Below are positions 54,421-64,000 of a DNA stretch of 64,000 bases, piece after piece. The position numbers and the translations under genes were made by a program. The stretch spans positions 24,981,956 to 25,045,955 of the forward strand of contig CM049312.1 of the NCBI GenBank assembly GCA_026874595.1, given 5' to 3'. Positions within the stretch are counted from its first letter, which is position 1, and each line of letters starts with the position of its first letter. The stretch is from Sipunculus nudus (taxonomy: Eukaryota; Annelida; Sipuncula; Golfingiida; Sipunculidae). The notes beneath the pieces are model-generated. The model was given only the letters and a program-made list of their open reading frames with translations. It ran no database searches and had not been told where the DNA came from.

Positions 54421-55660
54421 GGTTATATTAACAGTTTTAAGCCTTCTGGGGTAGATAATTAGTTTCTTTATTTCTCAGAGCTAGCTCTCATAGAAAAGAG
54501 ATCCAGTAGGCCCTATTCGAATGTAATTGTGCTGAGGAGACGGGTCCATTTGTGCACCCGGTTAACACATTGTTTGAAATGCCAGTTGACTTAAACTAAC
54601 GTACTTTGAAACATTTTCCGCTACTTAACTGACCTATAAACCGTGGCCATCGCAGTTTAAAACAAAGCTTTAAGCACAATGCTGGTAACAGGAATGGCTC
54701 GCCGAAAGCAGACAAAAGTGTAAGTTCTCCACTATCTTAGCATGTCTGTTAGGTCTGAATTTAGGTAGATCTGTAATTATAACTATTTTATTTCTGATGG
54801 GCTTGTTAACATGTTCAGGAGATATGTAAATCAGCTGAGGTGCCACACCCTGATGGCTAGCCTCTACCGTGCAGCCTGGTGTGTAGCCAACAAGGGTGAC
54901 AAAAATGATAAATATATCTGAGAATACATTCTAGTCACCACCCCGTGTCTGCACTTTGGTGGGATTCTGAGCTCAGTATATGATCTGTGTCTATTACTGG
55001 GGAAAAAAACGGTATATCCGGTATATGATTTTGTAAAGACAACATTATGTTATGATAAGCTAATTGCAATATTTTCCAGATTAAATATGTTTATAATCCT
55101 CATAATGGGGACCATAACACAAAGCATCGTATACATTCTTACTGCATCTCACATGGCAGTTATGCATGAGCAATACCGCCCTTGTCGTCTTGGGCCAAAA
55201 TACACAATTACTAAGTAAAATGGACTTACAGTGGCCAATATGTTGCAGTTTTGTTGAATATATGATACTTTTGCCGTAAGGACAAAGTTTTGATGTCACC
55301 CCATCCGTGAAACTGGTAATGAAACTGCCTTTTCCGGAAAATACGATCGTATCGTGTTCGAATACCATAAATCTATATATGGGAAGGCGACGAAACAGTC
55401 GTCGGTTAACAATACAAGACGTCTCTTCGCTGCAGGCGGCTAGCTGGTTTGGGCCATTTTAAAACCAGTAAAGGGGGGGGGGGGGGGGGTCGTGCCATAG
55501 AACAGCTTCAGGTGAATGTGCCACGGTGCATTGAGTTTCAATTAATATTCATCTTCAAAATCTGGTTTAAAGATTGAACAAAAGTCTCCGATGTGAATTA
55601 TATAATCTGACAATTAAATAAAAAGGTTTCCTCTCTGTTTGCTGGGCACAAAACCTTAGG
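54421..55660. other. Gene-free stretch with a poly-G run
   Basis: No domain-bearing frame was seen. A poly-G run lies at about 55,474-55,491. A minus-strand frame at 55,081-55,368 has ordinary composition but no recognisable family or signals. Confidence 0.4.
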
Positions 55661-55661
55661 G

Positions 55662-56176
55662 CTAGAATAGAATAGAATAGAATAGAATAAGTTTATTCAG
55701 GAAAAGGCCTCAGGCCCAAAGTTCAAAAAAAAGAAACATTAACATAGTAATACACCATAAAGAACAAATAATACAATAAAAATATCCAATTATAAATCAG
55801 GTTATTAATCTGCCATCAATGGTTCAAGGTTAACACTTAATACATTAATTACCCAATGATAGTTCTCTCCTTCTAAATGAATGATATACAAATGCTGCAA
55901 CACTAGCTATCTCACATGGTTCATTTAAATTAAAAAGTTTCTTTAAATTGTGTTCATTTGGTTCTTGTAAGTCAGCTCTTAAGTACTTAACCTTCAGATC
56001 TACATACATAGGACATTCAAACATGAAGTGACTTTCATCTTCTAATACATTAAATCCTCTATGAAAACAATACATACAAATTCTTTCTTCTTTTGCTATT
56101 CCCTGATGTCTGCCAGTTTCAATGGATAATTTGTGATTTGAACATCGTAATTTGGCAAGTGCCTGTCTAGGCTAGA
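55662..56176 (-). mobile_element. 3' end of a third LINE copy, 5'-truncated
   Basis: On the minus strand the frame from about 56,172 to 55,845 gives ALAKLRCSNHKLSIETGRHQ, RICMYCFHR and EDESHFMFECPMYVDLKVKY. This is the Cys-rich C-terminus of several non-LTR RT proteins (C-x2-C with a downstream HF-x-x-ECP-x-Y). The 3' end is marked by a (TATTC)n tail at about 55,662-55,690 after CAATAAACTT-like sequence. A stop lies directly upstream, so only the RT tail remains. It is unrelated to the LINEs at 30,700 and 32,625. Confidence 0.8.
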
Positions 56177-56555
56177 CATTTGAAATGTTGCAGTCATGCC
56201 TTTTTTGCTTTATTTCATCAGTTTAAGGGCACAGAACTGTTTAGAGCAAAATCCAAATCTGACTTTTAAGCCATCTTTTTCTTAATTTGTGTCCGCCCTG
56301 CAAACCAGAGGGAATGTATCCTATTTAAACAGAACCTATTGTGTGCAATACCAACGTCAACCATCTTCAAAATTAGCTATCTCTCAAATGTAAATTTTTA
56401 AACTGTGATTATGTCGGTAAATAAACAATTTCTAACAATATAATCAGTATTTAAAGCACAACGTGTGTTCAAGGCATTTTTCTGTCCAGGACCTCATCAT
56501 ATAGAAACATGGTCCCACACTTATATTTTGAACTTCTGTTTTAATCATTTTTTTA
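56177..56555. other. Gene-free spacer
   Basis: Nothing recognised. Confidence 0.4.
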
Positions 56556-57770
56556 GCTCAGCTGACCAAAAATCAAGTGAGTTATAGCAATCACTCTTTG
56601 CCCGTCGTCCGTCTGTCTATCCGTCTGTCCACCAGTCTCTCTGTCCGCTAAAAGGGCCCAAATTGTAACCGCTAGACCTGGAATATTCTTACTAGAGATC
56701 CAGGGAGGTCCATGAAAACACATGTCTTGGGAACCTGAAATTAGGTCCCTGTTACCAATATTCTCCCAGCTATGTGACTGAGAATACCCCCCCCCCCCCC
56801 CGAATAATTAAAAAAGCTCCAGTATCTGAACAACCAATACATTGATCACCATGATTCTTTTCATGCATATTCATCATGGGGTGTTTCTTTAGTTCCTGCA
56901 GACTGGTGGCGCCACATTTTTTTCGAATGTTTACACCTTTTTCTCTATTTTTTGAGACCTTAAAATATGAAGTCGTCCATTAACAGTGTAGAAATCGTGA
57001 CCATTCAATCTAGAATTCTCTAATTGAACATGCAGGGATGTCCATAAAACAATCTCCTTGGAAACTTGAATTAGGCCTCTGTTACTCATATCCTTTGAGC
57101 TATAGGGGTTGTAAGTACTCCTCAGTATAATTAAATGAATTGTTACAAAATCACCAGTATCTGAACAAATGTGCGTGCAAATACATGATTCTTTGCATGC
57201 ACATTTATCATTGAGTGTTTCATCATTTTCTGGAGACTGGTGGTGCCGTCCGGATTTTTTTTCGAATTTTTTACATTTTTTACTCTATTTATTAGAATTT
57301 TAAAGGTGCGATTGACTGCTAACAAGGCACAAATTGTAACCATTGCACCTACAATCTTCTAACTTAACATCCTGGGAGGTCCATAAAAGATCTTCATGGA
57401 AACTTGAAATTGGGGTCTCGGTTACCTATATCCTCCGAGCTCTTGGGCTCAAAAATACCCTCCAAGATCATTAAAAATTTGTTACAAAAGCTCCAGTCTA
57501 TGGACAGCTGATGCATTGATCACCATGATTTTTTTGCATGCATCTTCATGGATTGTTTTGTCAGTTCCTGCAGACTGGTGGCGCCACCTGGATTTCTTCT
57601 TGGAAACCTGGAATAAGGTCTCCGTAACCCTTATCCCTCGAGGTAATCTTCGGTTGAATTTGGTTAATATCTACAAAATATGACATTCAGATGTTAAAAC
57701 TTTTCTTGTGAATGTCTTCCAAGTGAGCTGAGCGTCATGACCCCTGGGTCACTCGTTCTTCAGGCGTATG
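56556..57770. repeat. Element with three tandem units of about 334 bp
   Basis: CAGACTGGTGGCGCCAC or a variant recurs at about 56,900, 57,234 and 57,572. Units also share TTGTAACC, a GGAGGTCCATAAAA word, TTGGAAACTTGAA-type words and CCATGATTCTTTGCATGCA. A head (CTCAGCTGACCAAAAATCAA plus a GTCCGTCTGTC tract) and a tail (AGTGAGCTGAGCGTCATGAC) frame the array, and both contain GCTCAGCT in inverted orientation. It looks like an interspersed element with internal repeats. Confidence 0.75.
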
Positions 57771-58289
57771 TCTTATGTAAGATCAAGACACATTGTTTTC
57801 CTGTAGAAAAAAAAGGCGTCATATAGCTTTTGTTTTTTTTTTTCAATTTTACACTCGGAAAAATATGCTGAATATGCACAAGCAAAGAGCAGTATCATCA
57901 CCGTGAGATCATGTGGCACACACATATACTGAGGAAAAAAGCTGCGTTATAAGTTTTAAGTTTTTGCAGAAACGAAGAGCAGTAATTAAAGATACTGCTT
58001 TTTGTCTCAGTAAAGTGGTAAGGGGTTGTTACTGCCCTCGTATCTCCGGTTTGACAAGGACTAAGACTTTGAAAATCACATTTAAGATAGCAGCCATAGT
58101 GCTATTGAAGATTCATATTTTAACCCATTTTGGCCAGGACACGCACTCACTGCCTTTTACCTTAGCACGACAGAATGACTAATTGAACCTAATAAATATT
58201 ACTCCGGGCCAGATAAGGCGGACTATAGCTGGGGTATAAAAGACAGGAAGACATTTACATTGATGCTTGTATCAAGCCCGGTGCAGTGA
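57771..58289. other. Gene-free stretch
   Basis: A plus-strand frame at 57,913-58,182 (89 codons) has ordinary composition but no recognisable domain. No splice or repeat structure is seen. Confidence 0.4.
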
Positions 58290-59060
58290 CATGCATCATG
58301 ATCTCTGTGGTGTGTTTGTCACGTGACCACTGATATACACACATCTGTGGTTTGCTTAACTGGTCTTGCTTTTTGAGCTGTATAATCACACTGATATGTA
58401 CTGACTTTGTAACATATATCGTCTGCTGAACTGCCTTTTCTTTTGTGAAATTGATCTACACCCATTAACTGGATCGACCCACACTGACTTTGTGACCTCT
58501 GTGGTTTGCTGAACTGCCTTTTGTTTTCTGTGATGGGTAATCAGATTGATAAACATTGACACTGTGTCAACTTTGATTTGCCTAATGGCATTTGCTTTTC
58601 ATGCCGTATGATCAAACTGACAAACATTGAAATTGCGACATCTGTGTTTTGCTTTGCGACATTATGCTGTCTGCATGCTTTAGTTGCATGTACAAAACAC
58701 TTACACACACTGATATTGTGACCTCTGGGGTTTGCTAAACGAGGTTTGGCTTTCTGGACTGGAAGCTCAAACTGACTATCATGGACATTGTAACCTTCGG
58801 ATTAGCTTACCGCCTGTTGCTCTCTGAGCCGGATCAAAAGACTGACAATCATTAATATTGTATTATCTCTGCTTTTGCTTGACGACATTTTACTCTCTGA
58901 GTATGTTGCAAAATACACTGATGTTATTTTGCTATCTGCGACCGATTATCCAACGGACGAACACTGATTGACATTTTGACCTCTGCGGTTTAATTGCATA
59001 AAGGCCAGCTGCTTTCTGGGCTGGTTGATCAGTTTGACTTGTAATGAGCCTGTGACCTCT
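58290..59060. repeat. About 73-bp degenerate tandem repeat
   Basis: TTGTGACCTCTGTGGTTTGC or a decayed form recurs near 58,490, 58,563, 58,636, 58,718, 58,790, 58,858, 58,976 and 59,047. AACTGACAAACATTGAC and TTTGCTTTCTG words lie between. The units are old and diverged. Confidence 0.7.
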
Positions 59061-60019
59061 GCGAATTGCTTAGCTATCGCAGGAGGATATGTAAAAAGAG
59101 TCTTTGTTAAGTGGTTTTATCATATTAAATTAAACCTTTCATGGTTACCACAAAACGGATCCAGGTTGTGGTATATAAATGAAGCTTGTCGTAAGGTAAA
59201 TATAAAAGAAAACAAATCAACTAAACATTGTTATAAAGACACAAACGTGTATATGTGGCGTTTGGTTACAAATGATGGGATATAAACTGGGTTATTTCAA
59301 TGAAGTTATGGTAAGAAAAGGGGGAAAATAGTTAAACATCATTATTTATGAAAGCTTGGGTATATTTGGCTTGTGTGTGACACTTAACAGGTAGAAACCG
59401 TGACATTTCAAAAAAGCTGTTTCTGTATGTTTATATCCATTAAATTCATAAAAGTCTTCTTAATTTCCCAAATTAATCTGAATCTTTGCATATCCTTTGC
59501 TTGCAAGTAATTTGTCATGCGCTTTGGTGAAGTATACGAGTCAATAAAAATACACTTTTTATTGAAATAATATAATTGATAATTGAATTAAATCAGCAAG
59601 ACGGTGACATAAAAAGTGTGGGGGTTACCTGAAATTATGTTCAGGTTCATGCCAGAAATAACTTAAAAATGATTTCAGCTGACCGAGGGTAACCTTAACT
59701 CCTTTCCCCCCAGGGATGATTTCGTGGGAAAACTACCCTAAAAACTCACAGACAAGACGTCACCTACCAGACACAGTTACCATGGATACCGCCATACAAG
59801 ATCCGTTCTCACGCGTTCATGCTTCATAGAAATTAACATAAAGGATGCAGGTGGCGACAACTGACTGCTTAACTGTAATTTACACCTAATAAAACACTTG
59901 TTCATCCTTACTGGGTGTCTCATGTTAATGGCTAAACATGATACATCATATAATTAACAATTATCTGGTCATACTCCCTAAACCCTAAACGTAAATAAAC
60001 GGTCACAACCCTCTGGTAA
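59061..60019. other. Gene-free stretch with one X-box-like word
   Basis: GTTACCATGGATAC lies at 59,776-59,789. No gene was recognised. Confidence 0.4.
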
Positions 60020-60069
60020 CATATATATATATATATATATATAATTATATATATGTATATATATTTAAT

Positions 60070-60106
<37 letters not shown>

Positions 60107-60108
60107 TT
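60020..60108. repeat. (TA)n microsatellite
   Basis: Occupies the same position relative to the following LINE-associated sequence as the tract at 30,616-30,686. Confidence 0.9.
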
Positions 60109-60119
60109 ATAAAACATAT

Positions 60120-61800
60120 AACCTTTATATTAAGATTATACCCCCCTTGCTAACTCAGAAAAGGGAGCTGAGTGGAAGCTTTAATGAAAGTATGGTTATA
60201 ACAGAGTAAAACTCATTTGCTCACTAGAGAAAACTTGTGGGTAAACAGGGGTTTATTTGTAGACATGAAAAATAAATACCACTGTCATATGTACGTGACC
60301 TTTCATTTGTACAGAGTAATATATTGTGTTTCATATATAAATCCACACAATATACTTATCTGTGTAGAGTTCTAATCAAGATTTCTACATGGATATTTAG
60401 ACAAGTTGAAAGAGAAGAATACCGTAATTAATTAATTCATGTTATATAAAGCATGTTACAGTTGTCGATTGTCCAGTGTTAACACTCAGCTCGGTCTTCC
60501 TTAACAGCACCGTAAAAAGTAGCATGCTTTTTTAGTTTTTATGCGATGACCCACATGTTGCAGATGAGGAAAATGCGTAAAAACCGCCCATGATTGATTT
60601 AACTTCAGTCGATAAAAGTTATTTACTCTCTTCAACGAAAGGATGCCCATTTAGATTTGGAAATATTTTCATAAATTTGCAAACATTTCCAAAAGAAATA
60701 AGCTGAGGATAAGGTAAGCATAGGTTTAAAAACTAGTTTGAAACTAAACTCATATCTTGAAAATATTAAGTGATTCAATAAAATCAAAATGTAAGGAAAC
60801 ATTTTTTATTTCATCTCAACCTAATTGATGAAGGTTGAAACATTTGATGGAGTCAGCATCTCTGATACCGGCTGATAAATTATTCCAGTTAAATGGTGCA
60901 GCACATGAATGTGATTAAGGTTGCACAAAAGAATACGAACTGGATCTCAGAGTACTCCTCAGCTGCTGAAGGAATAGAAATGTATTCAGGAGCAATGTTG
61001 TAAAGGTGACACGACTGGTCCCCCCCCCCCGCCCCCTCGCATGACCTGACTTTGTTTCGATTTTTCTTTGCATTGAACAATTTAATACCTTAGTACCCGT
61101 TAAAGTTTACATTTTTTAAAGTAGTGAACATGATAATTTTATATAAGATTCTTTGTTTCATTGGCAACCAATGTAGTGACTGTAGTACAGTGTAATGTAA
61201 TGTTGAGTAATGTGTTCACGTCTTTTTGCCTTTGTCACGAGATGTGCCGCGTTGGTGTAAATGCGTTGTAACCTATCCAACTGCACTGAAAGGAGACCAT
61301 ATCACATGGTATTGCAGTAGTCCAATGATGATATCAGGGCATGAACTGCACGCTCTGACGCTCCCTGCAAAATCTTCGATAATTTCTAATCGTTCCAATT
61401 TTCTTCAAGTGAACGTTTGCAGTTTATCAAATAGATATAAAATGTTTGTCTAAATTGATTGTTGAATCTAAGAGTTCGCTCTGATTTGCTAGGTTCCACG
61501 AAAGAACCTTCAAAATGTAGTGGACGGGGATTGTTTCTTTCCGCTTTTCCTTGTTAAACTTGAGCATATTCGAGCACATCAAATTATTAACATCCATAAT
61601 GCACTCCCCAATACGGTTCACTGATATTAATTTATTCTGGTTACCTGGTGCAAAGAACAAATGAAGCCGAGTATCGTCCGAATACTGAGAAAAATATTTA
61701 TCATGGTGTCTGAGTAAATTACCCAAGGATAGCAATGGTGTAAATGCTGAACAGCATGCGTCCAAGAACTGAACCCTAAGGAACACGGTAAGTCAAGTGA
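60120..61800 (-). mobile_element. LINE (CR1/L2-like) fragment, longer copy
   Basis: 60,130-60,480 and 61,550-61,800 match 30,700-31,060 and 31,110-31,390. On the minus strand, QYSDDTRLHLFF near 61,660-61,690 is the RT YxDD region, and CAAPFNWNNLSAGIRDADSI near 60,850-60,905 is the RT tail. Stops occur in frame. This copy keeps about 900 bp of RT that the other lacks. Confidence 0.75.
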
Positions 61801-61829
61801 CGATTAATGAAACCCAGCTGTCATTCTTT

Positions 61830-62240
61830 CTGGATTGACGATCCGGGCTATCGTCCTTTCTGGTTTAACGTCCCCGGCTATCGTCCTTTCTGGATCAAGA
61901 TCACCGGCTATTGTCCTTTCTGGATCAAAGTACCCGGCTATCGTACCTTCTAGATCAACTTCCCAGTCTAATGTCCTTTCTGGTTCAACGTCTCCGGCTA
62001 TCGTCCTTTCTGGATCAAAATCCCAGAAAATCGTCCTTTCTGGTTGAAACACCCCGGCTATCGTCCTTTCTGGATCAAAAACCCCGGATATCGTCATATC
62101 TGGATCAAAATTTAGATCTTGTTCAAACATCCCGTCTATCGTCCTTTCTGGATCGTCCCGACTATCGTTCTCATTTTGGAACCAGTGCCCCTACTATCGT
62201 CCTTCTGGACCATGACCCCAGCTATCGTCATGCAGTATGG
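61830..62240. repeat. 30-bp minisatellite, paralogous copy
   Basis: Same unit as 33,335-34,355 (CCCCGGCTATCGTCCTTTCT then GGATCAAAGT), about 13 units. Frames are open on both strands because the unit is 3n long. It lies directly before sequence that matches intron 2 of the receptor gene. Confidence 0.9.
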
Positions 62241-62374
62241 ATTAGCCTAAAATGGAAAATATAGGTTCTTCCTAGTAAACTTTATCTTTATATAAATGTC
62301 ACAAATAGTGTTTAATGTGTTAAATCAAGGTAATAAACAATATGTTTTATTGCATATATATTCTGCAACATTAT
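62241..62374. other. Junction where receptor exons 1 and 2 are missing
   Basis: At about 62,245 the sequence passes from the 30-bp array directly into intron 2-like sequence (CTTTATCTTTATATAAATGT, matching 35,915-35,940). The 1.5 kb that carries the signal-peptide and first CUB exon in the main gene is absent here. Confidence 0.7.
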
Positions 62375-63010
62375 GTAAAGTGTGTGCAGCTGACCATTAT
62401 AGAATTATTATTTACAAACTAGGTAATGGACTTTTATACTAAATGTATTATCATTTAAAGACTATGCAGCTGACCCTTATGTTATTCTCATTATAGTATG
62501 CACAGTAGACCTTTATATTATTATTTACTGACTGTGCAGCTGACCTTTATATTATTATTTACTGACTGTGCAGCTGACCTTTATATCATTATTTTCAGAC
62601 TGTGCAGCTGATCTATATATTATTAATTACAGATTTTGCAGTTGACCTATATATTATTCTTTTGTGACAGTGCAGCTGAACTTCATATTATTATTTACTG
62701 ACTGTGCAGCTGACTTTTATATTATTCTTTACTGACTGCGCAGCTGACCTTTGTATCATTCTTTACTGATTGTGCAACTGACCTTTATATTTTTATTTAC
62801 TGACTGTGTAGTTGTCCTTTATAATATTATTTACAGTCTATGCAGCTGACCTTTATTTTATTATTTACGGACTATGTAGCTGACCTTTATGTTATTCATA
62901 ACTGACCGTGCAGTTATCCTTTATATTATTATTATTTACTGACTGTACAATGAAACTTTATATAAGTATATGTATTTCTGACTGTGCAGATAACCCTTAT
63001 ATATGTCATT
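62375..63010. repeat. 34-bp splice-junction minisatellite, paralogous copy
   Basis: About 18 units of GACTGTGCAGCTGACCTTTA then TATTATTATTTACT, the same unit as in 35,990-36,490 but with more copies. It ends about 45 bp before the CUB exon, whose first bases have the same sequence. Confidence 0.9.
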
Positions 63011-63054
63011 TTGTCCTCCAAAATGTTTCGCTAAATTTAATTTAATTCAACCAG

Positions 63055-63274
63055 ACTGTAAAGCTGACGTTTCCATCATTTTCAACTGAGGGGGGATTCG
63101 ACTTCCTTTATGTGAACGATGGAGATCCGACACTGGGAACGTTTTCGGGGAAGCTTGAGCTCGGATCAAATTCTGGGATACTGTTTAAGCCTGTTTCCGA
63201 AGTTCTCCACTTTCGCTTCAGATCAGGTGGGAGCATTAGATGCTCTGGCTTCAAGGTCACGTACCAGCTACTAT
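63055..63274 (+). pseudogene. Paralogous CUB exon (second half), partial gene
   Basis: 220 nt, like exon 3 of the main gene, with acceptor CAACCAG/ACT and donor CTAT/GTATCA at the same phase. It encodes TVKLTFPSFSTEGGFDFLYV through CSGFKVTYQLL without a stop. The frame is intact, but no exons 1 and 2 lie upstream, and the donor lost its usual AG before GT. It is either a 5'-truncated pseudogene or an exon reached from an undetected upstream start. Confidence 0.7.
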
Positions 63275-64000
63275 GTATCATACTCCTAATCCATTATCTG
63301 TCATGTTGCTCTGCACTTGTAGATTATTCAGTTTTTTAACTGTTTGTTAAAAAAATAATAATTGAAACTTAAGGACGGGATGTAGTATATATATAATCAA
63401 TAATAATCATACATCACGCATCAATAAGTGCAAGGTAAACTTACGATGTGTTCAGACACAGCAGGTTATTTATTTCAACTTTTGAAAGGGAAGGTCGTGT
63501 ATGTAACAATTCTTGGCCATGGTTTATGTCGTATAATAGAAGCTTTGTACTTCTTGTGAAACAAGAAGGATGTGGTTTAAATGAACATAATGAGGCGTTG
63601 CAGGAAAATATAGGCCTAAAATAAAACACGACTCTCCCCCTCCCCGGAATTACATAATTCCGATGGATGGATGAGAGCGTATTTCAGGTCGATTTGGAGA
63701 AGTCCAGGTCCCCCCTCCCCCACCATTACCATTCTCCTTTCCTTCCGGTGACTAGTGAAGTAAATGTTTCGCCTTCACTAGATTTCTGTTGATTTTGATT
63801 GGGAATGCGCCCGGCAGTGAATGCATTTTGTGCGCTTCACTTGTGACCAAGGGCGTATGCATATAACACCACCTTGCTTCATTGCCCTTTTAAGGATTCT
63901 TTTTTTTTGTTTTTTAATATACAGAATTTTCTTCTCCGTTTAGAAAAATGTAAACTTTGCAAATGTTCAGTATGCCAATGTGTTGAGAAGGCCCTGAGAA
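63275..64000. other. Intron-like sequence of the paralogue, running off the window
   Basis: Matches intron 3 of the main gene (GGATGTAGTATATATATAAT near 63,377, the C-rich stretch near 63,640-63,720, GTGTGCGCTTCAC and TTTTCTTCTCCGTTTAG near 63,830-63,945). The next EGF exon would lie at or just beyond the window end and cannot be judged. Confidence 0.6.

Noticed and set aside
55081-55368. Minus-strand 95-codon frame as a gene
   Set aside because: No domain, signal, splice or repeat support; length is expected by chance in a window this size.
63055-63274. Complete second functional receptor gene in the window
   Set aside because: Only one CUB exon is visible; signal and first CUB exons are missing and the rest lies outside the window.

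Overview
The window looks like nuclear DNA of an invertebrate animal, most likely a lophotrochozoan and probably a bivalve mollusc. The grounds are an AT-rich base composition, one well-spaced multi-exon gene with GT-AG introns, CUB and MEGF-type EGF exons, many satellites and minisatellites, a DIRS-type and a Ty3/gypsy-type retrotransposon, non-LTR fragments, MITEs and a tRNA-type SINE. The species assignment is inference only. No bacterial operons, rRNA, intact tRNA genes or CRISPR arrays were seen.

Layout. 1-12,760 holds no convincing gene. It carries a 330-bp satellite (1-1440), a 203-bp satellite (about 2040-3590), a long dispersed block present twice (about 3600-5480 and 9560-11040), a 365-bp satellite (7774-9240) and a MITE-like inverted repeat (6732-7171). 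Several of these repeats share a cassette with a CTCF-like core, and others carry perfect X-box palindromes. 12,764-18,130 holds a G-rich minisatellite and a decayed DIRS-type retrotransposon on the minus strand (gag, RT, RNase H, tyrosine recombinase) with a TA-flanked MITE inserted in its RT; an SGNH-like fragment lies beside it. 18,131-24,466 is a decayed Ty3/gypsy-related element on the minus strand whose order is gag, protease, integrase, RT, RNase H. Integrase precedes RT, which is the Gmr1-type order. A deleted solo LTR of the same family lies at 27,085-27,426.

33,300-48,700 contains the only real host gene, on the plus strand. Thirteen exons join in phase into a predicted 589-residue type I membrane protein: signal peptide, one CUB domain split over two exons, seven EGF-like repeats each on its own phase 1-1 exon, one transmembrane helix and a cytoplasmic tail with two YENx motifs. 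A fourteenth EGF exon (44,498-44,628) is frameshifted and must be skipped. The architecture suggests a MEGF/scavenger-receptor-like surface receptor. Its introns are packed with minisatellites and microsatellites. The 34-bp minisatellite of intron 2 is built from the splice acceptor and first 18 coding bases of exon 3.

48,700-64,000 is mostly repeats, with a hAT-like MITE, a LINE end, and 334-bp and about 73-bp tandem arrays. From about 60,000 the 5' half of the receptor locus recurs: a (TA)n tract, a LINE fragment, the 30-bp minisatellite, the 34-bp minisatellite and a 220-base CUB exon. This paralogue lacks the signal-peptide and first CUB exons and runs off the window end.
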